A stretch of DNA of 9,450 nt from DATBFX01 sp036558305 (lineage in GTDB: Bacteria; Chloroflexota; Chloroflexia; Thermomicrobiales; UBA6265): the NCBI GenBank assembly GCA_036558305.1, contig DATBFX010000212.1, positions 1 through 9,450 on the forward strand. Direction: 5' to 3'. Shown piece by piece: positions 5,009-9,450 of the stretch; positions within the stretch are counted from its first letter, which is position 1, and the number at the start of each line of letters is the position of its first letter. The notes under the pieces are model-generated. The model was not told the origin of the DNA, made no database searches, and saw only the letters and a list, made by a program, of their open reading frames with translations. The translations under genes were made by a program, and so were the position numbers.

Positions 5009-7426
5009 ATGATCGACCGAGCCGCTCCCGATCGGATTCCGCTCAACCGAGAGCCTGAGCTCGGAATGCTCGTGCCAGGGTTGGCGCCGCCCCTCACGTC
5101 GTTCATTGGCCGTGAACGGGAAGTGGAATTCGTCAGCGCACTCCTCCGCGACGAGGGGGTGCGTCTCGTCACACTCTCCGGTCCCGGTGGCGTGGGTAAG
5201 ACGCGACTCGCCATCGCCCTGGGTGCCTGCCTCTCCGACGAATTCGCGGCCGGGATTCGGTTCGTGCCGCTTGCCCACGTCCGGGACCACGCCCTCGTCC
5301 CGCGCGCCGTCCTGGACGCTCTCGGCATAGGCGACTCCGCACAAGGATCGGCGACTGAGCAACTCACCAACGTTCTGCGCGGGAGCGACGTGCTGCTGGT
5401 CCTGGACAACTTCGAGCACTTGTTGCCGGCCGCGCCGCTCGTCGGCCACCTGTTGCGCATGTGCCCCCATCTCCGGGTCGTTGCCACCAGCCGGGAGCGC
5501 TTGCGGGTAGGTGGCGAACGCGAGTTCCCGGTCCAGCCACTTCCGCTGCCCGACCGATCCCTGGCAGGGGCCGCGGACGTGTTGGGTGAGAACCCCGCGG
5601 TCCGTTTGTTCGTCGAACGGGCCGGCGAGGTCGAGCCCGGCTTCGCCCTCGCGGCCGAAAACGCATCGGCGGTCGCCGAAATCTGCCGTCGTCTAGACGG
5701 GCTCCCATTGGCGATCGAGTTGGCTGCCGCGCGCATCAAAGTTCTCCCGCCGGAAGCGCTGCTGCGCCGGTTGGAGTTGCGGCTCCCGCTTCTCGTGGGG
5801 GGAAATCGGGACGCGCCGGCGCGCCAGCGGACCCTGCGTGACACCATCGCCTGGAGCCACGACCTGCTGGACGAGGAGGAACAAACGCTGTTCCGCCGTC
5901 TGGCGATATTCGTCGGTGGCTTTACGCTGGAGGCGGCGGAGGCCGTGAGCGGCGGCGAAACTTTCGATCTCCTCGCCTCGCTCATCGACAAGAGTCTCGT
6001 GCGGCGGGAAGTGCACGGTGGTCGGCGACACGAAGGCGCGACTCCACGCTTCTCAATGCTCGAAACCGTCCGTGAGTTCGGTCTGGAAAGACTCTGCCAT
6101 AGCGGCGAGCTCGATGCGACGCGGGACCGTCACGCCGCCTGGTGCGTAGCCATGGCCGAGCATCTCGACCCGCAATTGCTGATGCCCGGTCAGGAACCGT
6201 GGTTGGAGCAGGCGGAGGACGAGTATCCCAACCTGCTGGCGGCGGAGGAGTGGCTGCTCGGCAGGGGAGCCGCCGATCGGGCCCTGCGCCTCGCCGGATC
6301 GTTGCGCTGGTTCTGGCTGATTCGTGGCCGCATTCGCGACGGTGTCGACCGGCTGGAACGGGCCCTGCGAGCGGCCGAGACCCCATCTCCCGCGGTCCGG
6401 GCGCGGGCGCTGGTCGGTTTGGGTTTCCTTACCGCGGTGGGGGAGGGTTTCCTTACCGCGATGGGGGAGCGGGACGACCGCGCGAACGAAGCCCTCGTCG
6501 AGGGCTTGGCGTTGGCGCGGCTGGCCGGCGACGAAGGGGAAATAGGCTGGGCGCTCCACGGCCTTGGTCTGGCCTCGGGTTATCGGGGAGACCATGGTCA
6601 GGCAGAAGAACATTACGGTGCCGCACTGGCCCACTTCCGGCGAATGGCGGAGGAACACCCTGTGGCACGACTGCGAGTCGCGGCCGTCCTCTCCGACATG
6701 GGCTGGGTCGCGTTCCATCGGGGTGACCTCGCCCTCGCCGGTGCTCGCTCGGAAGAGGCACTGGACGAACAGCGCGGACTCGGATTCACTTGGCTGGTCG
6801 GTCTCATCATGACCAATCTCGGCAACATCGCCTGGTATCAGGACGACCATGCCCGGGCGGCGGCCTATTACCGCGAGGCCCTCGCCGCCGCCGCGGTGCA
6901 GCACGACCAGCGAATCGTGGCCCATGCGCTGGAAGGCATGGCCGGGCTGGCGGCCACCCGCGGCGAGATGGAGCGGGCCGGGCGGCTGTTCGGGGCGGCG
7001 GCATCGCTCCGGGAGATCGTCGGCGCCCCGTTGCGGCCGGGCCGCCGAGCGACGTACGCGCGGGCACAGGCAGCGGTGCGAGCCGCGGGTGCGGAGGCAG
7101 CATTCTCCGCGGCGCAACACGAAGGCCGGGCGCTGCCGCTCGAACGTGCCCTCGCGGAAGCACTCGACTTCGCCCAGGCGCTGACCAACCCCGCGCGGTC
7201 AAAACCCACGCCGCGCCGCCCCACCGGTCTCAGCGACCGCGAGTTCGAGGTCCTTCTCCTCATCGCCGGCGGTCGCTCCAACGCCGAGATTGCCGAGCGA
7301 CTGTTCATCAGTCTGCGGACCGTCACCACGCACGCGACGAACATCTTCCACAAACTCGGACTCTCCTCGCGCGCCGAAGTCATCGCGCTTGCCCACCGGG
7401 AAGGCCTCGTCCGAACCGAACCGTGA
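5009..7426 (+). CDS. NB-ARC ATPase / TPR / LuxR-type transcriptional regulator
   Basis: The protein has 805 residues from ATG 5009, with AGGG 7 nt upstream; an in-frame GTG at 4976 would add 11 residues. PPLTSFIGRERE enters the ATPase domain. Walker A is GPGGVGKT (58-65), Walker B LLVLDNFEH (129-137), ATSR about 159-162, and GLPLAIELAAAR 231-242. A winged-helix-like segment (TLRDTIAWSHDLLDEEEQ, about 275-292) and SMLETVREFGLERL (349-362) follow. Residues 400-700 are TPR-like helices, for example NIAWYQDDHARAAAYYREAL (607-626). A LuxR/GerE helix-turn-helix ends the protein (740-801): LSDREFEVLLLIAGGRSNAE, then TVTTHATNIFHKLGL. It should be an ATP-dependent activator whose signal binds the TPR part. 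An 8-residue tandem repeat lies at 472-487. It is paralogous to the gene at 1-815 and upstream of the SnoaL-like and flavin oxidase genes, which it may control. Confidence 0.95.
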   Translation: MIDRAAPDRIPLNREPELGMLVPGLAPPLTSFIGREREVEFVSALLRDEGVRLVTLSGPGGVGKTRLAIALGACLSDEFAAGIRFVPLAHVRDHALVPRAVLDALGIGDSAQGSATEQLTNVLRGSDVLLVLDNFEHLLPAAPLVGHLLRMCPHLRVVATSRERLRVGGEREFPVQPLPLPDRSLAGAADVLGENPAVRLFVERAGEVEPGFALAAENASAVAEICRRLDGLPLAIELAAARIKVLPPEALLRRLELRLPLLVGGNRDAPARQRTLRDTIAWSHDLLDEEEQTLFRRLAIFVGGFTLEAAEAVSGGETFDLLASLIDKSLVRREVHGGRRHEGATPRFSMLETVREFGLERLCHSGELDATRDRHAAWCVAMAEHLDPQLLMPGQEPWLEQAEDEYPNLLAAEEWLLGRGAADRALRLAGSLRWFWLIRGRIRDGVDRLERALRAAETPSPAVRARALVGLGFLTAVGEGFLTAMGERDDRANEALVEGLALARLAGDEGEIGWALHGLGLASGYRGDHGQAEEHYGAALAHFRRMAEEHPVARLRVAAVLSDMGWVAFHRGDLALAGARSEEALDEQRGLGFTWLVGLIMTNLGNIAWYQDDHARAAAYYREALAAAAVQHDQRIVAHALEGMAGLAATRGEMERAGRLFGAAASLREIVGAPLRPGRRATYARAQAAVRAAGAEAAFSAAQHEGRALPLERALAEALDFAQALTNPARSKPTPRRPTGLSDREFEVLLLIAGGRSNAEIAERLFISLRTVTTHATNIFHKLGLSSRAEVIALAHREGLVRTEP
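6422..6469 (+). repeat. 24-bp in-frame tandem duplication inside the regulator
   Basis: Units 6422-6445 and 6446-6469 are identical except for one base (G at 6437, A at 6461). They encode GFLTAVGE and GFLTAMGE. The duplication lies at the start of the TPR-like region and keeps the frame. Confidence 0.97.
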
Positions 7427-7448
7427 CCCGCGCCGAGTCCCGCTGCGT

Positions 7449-7500
7449 ATCGCTACGTAGCGGTAGCCCAATCTGCCCCGGCGAATCCGTAATCGCTACG
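7449..7500. promoter_or_regulatory. palindrome and direct repeats downstream of the regulator
   Basis: CGCTACGTAGCG (7451-7462) is a perfect 12-bp palindrome. The 9-mer ATCGCTACG occurs at 7449-7457 and again at 7492-7500, starts 43 bp apart, close to four helical turns. They lie in the 167-bp gap before the SnoaL-like gene. An operator for the LuxR-type regulator is possible but unproven; the palindrome could also be a transcript hairpin. Confidence 0.3.
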
Positions 7501-7519
7501 ATGTCTGGCCGGCCGCGGT

Positions 7520-7535
7520 ATCCCAGGATTGGGAT
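7520..7535. promoter_or_regulatory. short inverted repeat before the SnoaL-like gene
   Basis: ATCCCA-GGAT-TGGGAT is a perfect 6-bp inverted repeat with a 4-nt centre, 58 bp before the ATG at 7594. It could be an operator half-site pair or a small leader hairpin. No convincing -35/-10 pair is visible around it. Confidence 0.25.
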
Positions 7536-7593
7536 GAGAACCGGTCGCCGGCGTTTGGGCAGGACGGCGTGACGGGGTTGGCGGAGGATGCCT

Positions 7594-8040
7594 ATGCAGA
7601 GCGCGAGGGACGCGGCGCGGCCGAGCGACGACCGCGAAGCGACGGAGCAGACGCGGGCGACCGTATCGGCCTTTCTTCGGGCGCTGTCGCACGGCGGACG
7701 GTACGGAGACCACCTGGCCGAAGACGCGACCCACACCCTGATGGAGACCGGCGAGGTCGCCCACGGCCGCGACGCCATCGTCGGCCTGGTCGACCATCTG
7801 CACCACCAGGCCTTTGCCGGCTCGCCGATCGTCCGAAGTCTAGTCGCCGAGGGTAGCCGCGCGGCGGTCGAGGGGGAATTCGTCGGCAGGCACGTCGGCG
7901 AGTTCGCCGGTATCGCCCCCACGGGCCGCACGGTGCGCGTTCCCTTCGCGGCCGCCTACGACCTGGCCGGCGGAACGATCGGCGCCCTGCGCGTCTACCT
8001 GCCGATGGATGCGCTCGTTCGCCAGCTCCGGGCTACCTAA
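7594..8040 (+). CDS. SnoaL/NTF2-like protein
   Basis: The protein has 148 residues from ATG 7594. An ATG at 7588 adds two residues, but GGAGG (7583-7587) abuts it and is ideally spaced, 6 nt, for 7594. The length and pattern fit the SnoaL-like branch of the NTF2 cone fold: an N-terminal helix (ATVSAFLRAL), a GRDAI turn (58-62) before a helix, then long beta strands around VEGEFVGRHVGEF (92-104), PTGRTVRVPFAAAYDL and GALRVYLPMDALVRQL. The TGRTVRVPF...Y segment is typical of ester-cyclase-like members, which include polyketide cyclases, limonene-epoxide-hydrolase relatives and many uncharacterised proteins. No catalytic set can be assigned with confidence. It lies 98 bp before the flavin oxidase in the same direction and may be co-transcribed with it. 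Confidence 0.8.
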   Translation: MQSARDAARPSDDREATEQTRATVSAFLRALSHGGRYGDHLAEDATHTLMETGEVAHGRDAIVGLVDHLHHQAFAGSPIVRSLVAEGSRAAVEGEFVGRHVGEFAGIAPTGRTVRVPFAAAYDLAGGTIGALRVYLPMDALVRQLRAT

Positions 8041-8122
8041 AGAGACACGGCGCCGGCGTGGTTCCGCCCACCAGCGCGCGTTCCGATGCGACCGAGTACC
8101 CGAAGTCTGCCGTATCGATGTC

Positions 8123-8130
8123 AAAGGAGA
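8123..8130 (+). promoter_or_regulatory. ribosome binding site that decides the oxidase start
   Basis: AAAGGAGA lies 8-9 nt before ATG 8139. An in-frame ATG at 8118 would add seven residues but has no ribosome site of its own, and this site would fall inside it. ATG 8139 is therefore preferred. Confidence 0.75.
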
Positions 8131-8138
8131 CGAGACCG

Positions 8139-9450
8139 ATGATTGCCATCTCCGTTGCCCCACCGATGTTCGCCGAGTCGCGGGTTTCGGACTTCCGGGC
8201 GCAACTGCGCGGAGAACTGCTCCGCCCCGACGATCCGGGCTACGACGAAGCACGCCGGGTCTGGAACGCGATGGTCGACAAACGGCCGGCCCTGATCGCC
8301 CGCTGCACCGACGCCGACGACGTCCGCGCCGCCGTCCGGTTCGCGCGGGAGCAGGGACTCCCCGTCTCGATCCGGGGCGGCGGCCACAACGTCGCTGGTC
8401 TGGCCGTCGTCGAAGGCGGTTTGATGATCGACTGCGCCCCGATGAAGGGCATCGCGGTCGACCCGGTCGCGCGCGTCGCCCGTGCCGAGGCAGGACTGGT
8501 CTGGGGCGAGTTCGACGCCGCCACCCAACAGCACGGCCTGGCCACCGTCGGCGGCGTCGTCTCCACCACCGGGATCGCCGGACTCACCCTCGGCGGCGGT
8601 CAGGGCTGGTTGACCGGTAAGCACGGTCTCTCGCTCGACAACCTGCTCGCCGCCGAGGTCGTCACCGCCGACGGCGAGCGCATCCGCGCCAGTGCGGAGG
8701 AGCATCCGGATCTCTTCTGGGCATTGCGCGGCGCCGGGGCCAACTTCGGCGTCGTCACCTCGTTCGAGTTCTCGCTCCATTCGGTCGGTCCGACCGTGCT
8801 CGGCGGCATGGTGATCCACCCGCTCGCCCGAGCGGGAGAGGTGCTCCGCTTCTACCGCGAATTCGCCGCCGCGCAACCCGACGATCTGACCACCTACGCC
8901 GCCCTCCTGACCGCGCCCGATGGCAACCCCGTCGTGGCGATGGTCTGCTGCTACGCGGGGACGGTCGAAGATGGCGAGCGGGCCGTCGCGCCGTTGCGCC
9001 GCTTCGGCCCGCCCGTCGCCGACCTGATCGGACCGATGCCCTACGTCGACGCCCAGGGACTGATCGGTCAGGGATTCCCCCACGGTCGACTCAACTACTG
9101 GAAATCCACCCTCTTGCAGGAGATCGCCGACGGGACGGTCGATGCCCTCGTCGACTTCGCCGGCCGAACTCCCTCGCCGATGTCCGCCATCGCCATCGCC
9201 GACACCCACGGCGCCTACGGTCGGATCGCGCCGGACGCCACCGCCTACGCCCACCGGGATTTGCCCTTCGACCTGGTGGTCCTCTCCAGTTGGACAAACC
9301 CGGCCGACACCGCGCGCAACATCGCCTGGACGCGCGACCTCTACGACGCCGTCCGTCCCTTCGCCCCCACCGGCGTCTACGTCAACGACCTCGACGGCGA
9401 TGAGGGACAGGCGCGCGTTCGAGACGCCTACGGCGCCAACTACCCCCGGT
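8139..9450 (+). CDS. FAD-linked oxidoreductase, berberine-bridge / 6-hydroxy-nicotine-oxidase type, cut by right edge
   Basis: 437 residues are open to the window edge; the family usually runs to about 450-470, so only the tail is missing. The PCMH-type FAD domain occupies about 45-215: LIARCTDADDVRAAVRFARE (52-71), then RGGGHN (79-84), where His83 is the expected 8-alpha-histidyl FAD attachment. TVGGVVSTTGIAGLTLGGGQ (136-155) and DLFWALRGAGANFGVVT (191-207) follow. The Cys used for a second flavin link in bicovalent relatives is absent from 136-150, so single His attachment is expected. The end (413-437, VYVNDL...AYGANYPR) matches the BBE C-terminal motif. Such enzymes oxidise C-N, C-O or C-C bonds of small molecules and reduce O2 to H2O2; the substrate is unknown. 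There is no clear signal peptide, so it is probably cytoplasmic. Confidence 0.93.
   Translation, partial: MIAISVAPPMFAESRVSDFRAQLRGELLRPDDPGYDEARRVWNAMVDKRPALIARCTDADDVRAAVRFAREQGLPVSIRGGGHNVAGLAVVEGGLMIDCAPMKGIAVDPVARVARAEAGLVWGEFDAATQQHGLATVGGVVSTTGIAGLTLGGGQGWLTGKHGLSLDNLLAAEVVTADGERIRASAEEHPDLFWALRGAGANFGVVTSFEFSLHSVGPTVLGGMVIHPLARAGEVLRFYREFAAAQPDDLTTYAALLTAPDGNPVVAMVCCYAGTVEDGERAVAPLRRFGPPVADLIGPMPYVDAQGLIGQGFPHGRLNYWKSTLLQEIADGTVDALVDFAGRTPSPMSAIAIADTHGAYGRIAPDATAYAHRDLPFDLVVLSSWTNPADTARNIAWTRDLYDAVRPFAPTGVYVNDLDGDEGQARVRDAYGANYPR

Noticed and set aside
3904..5058. 384-residue plus-strand frame opposite the mannosyltransferase
   Set aside because: It is Arg/Gln/Asp/Pro-rich, the typical complement of a hydrophobic membrane protein gene, and has no recognisable motif.
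6422..6469. Repeat considered as a CRISPR or mobile-element footprint
   Set aside because: There are only two adjacent units with no spacer, in frame within a conserved protein, so it is a simple tandem duplication.
7507..7514. GGCCGGCC 8-bp palindrome
   Set aside because: Short all-GC palindromes are expected by chance in DNA this GC-rich.
8121..9254. 377-residue minus-strand frame opposite the flavin oxidase
   Set aside because: It is a shadow of the oxidase, whose FAD and BBE motifs are unmistakable.
1..9450. Search for tRNA, rRNA, CRISPR, transposase, phage or toxin-antitoxin genes
   Set aside because: I saw no cloverleaf, array, transposase motif or terminal inverted repeats by eye; a tRNA scan and a small-RNA covariance search would be the decisive checks.

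Overview
The window is GC-rich DNA from a bacterium, with compact genes on both strands. The phylum cannot be proven from 9.4 kb. Two large NB-ARC/LuxR-type ATPase regulators lie close together. There is also a Cys-rich secreted protein whose N-terminus (MDGDRF...SRRGALRRL) resembles exported proteins I associate with Thermomicrobia and other Chloroflexota. An uncultured Thermomicrobiales-like lineage is therefore my best guess, with a high-GC actinobacterium as the alternative. I see no RNA genes, insertion sequences, CRISPR arrays or phage genes.

Layout from left to right. (1) 1-815, minus: the N-terminal 271 residues of an NB-ARC ATPase regulator running off the left edge, with a clear sigma70-type promoter at 852-880. 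(2) 1095-1937, minus: a DinB-like protein followed by a GC-rich hairpin. (3) 2123-3271, plus: a secreted protein with a Tat-like leader, a beta-rich domain, a Gly/Asn linker and a tail of 34 cysteines, closed by a perfect 10-bp hairpin. (4) 3526-4773, minus: a multi-membrane-span mannosyltransferase of the PIG-V type. (5) 5009-7426, plus: a full-length NB-ARC/TPR/LuxR regulator paralogous to gene 1, divergent from gene 4. (6) 7594-8040, plus: a SnoaL/NTF2-like protein. (7) 8139 to the right edge, plus: an FAD-linked oxidoreductase of the berberine-bridge/6-hydroxynicotine-oxidase type, missing only its last residues.

Genes 5, 6 and 7 run in the same direction and could form a regulator plus small-molecule-modification module: a ligand- or stress-sensing ATPase activator, a SnoaL-fold protein and a covalent flavin oxidase. 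That functional link is inference from order only. The other genes look like independent single-gene units.

The most unusual item is the Cys-rich secreted protein. It carries three C-x10-C-x-C modules that look like the Balbiani-ring-3/'silk homology' repeats (CXCXC) of the VEGF-C/D propeptide, followed by a Stig1-like module. Also notable are a fresh 24-bp in-frame tandem duplication in the full-length regulator and near-matching promoters in front of the two paralogous regulators.
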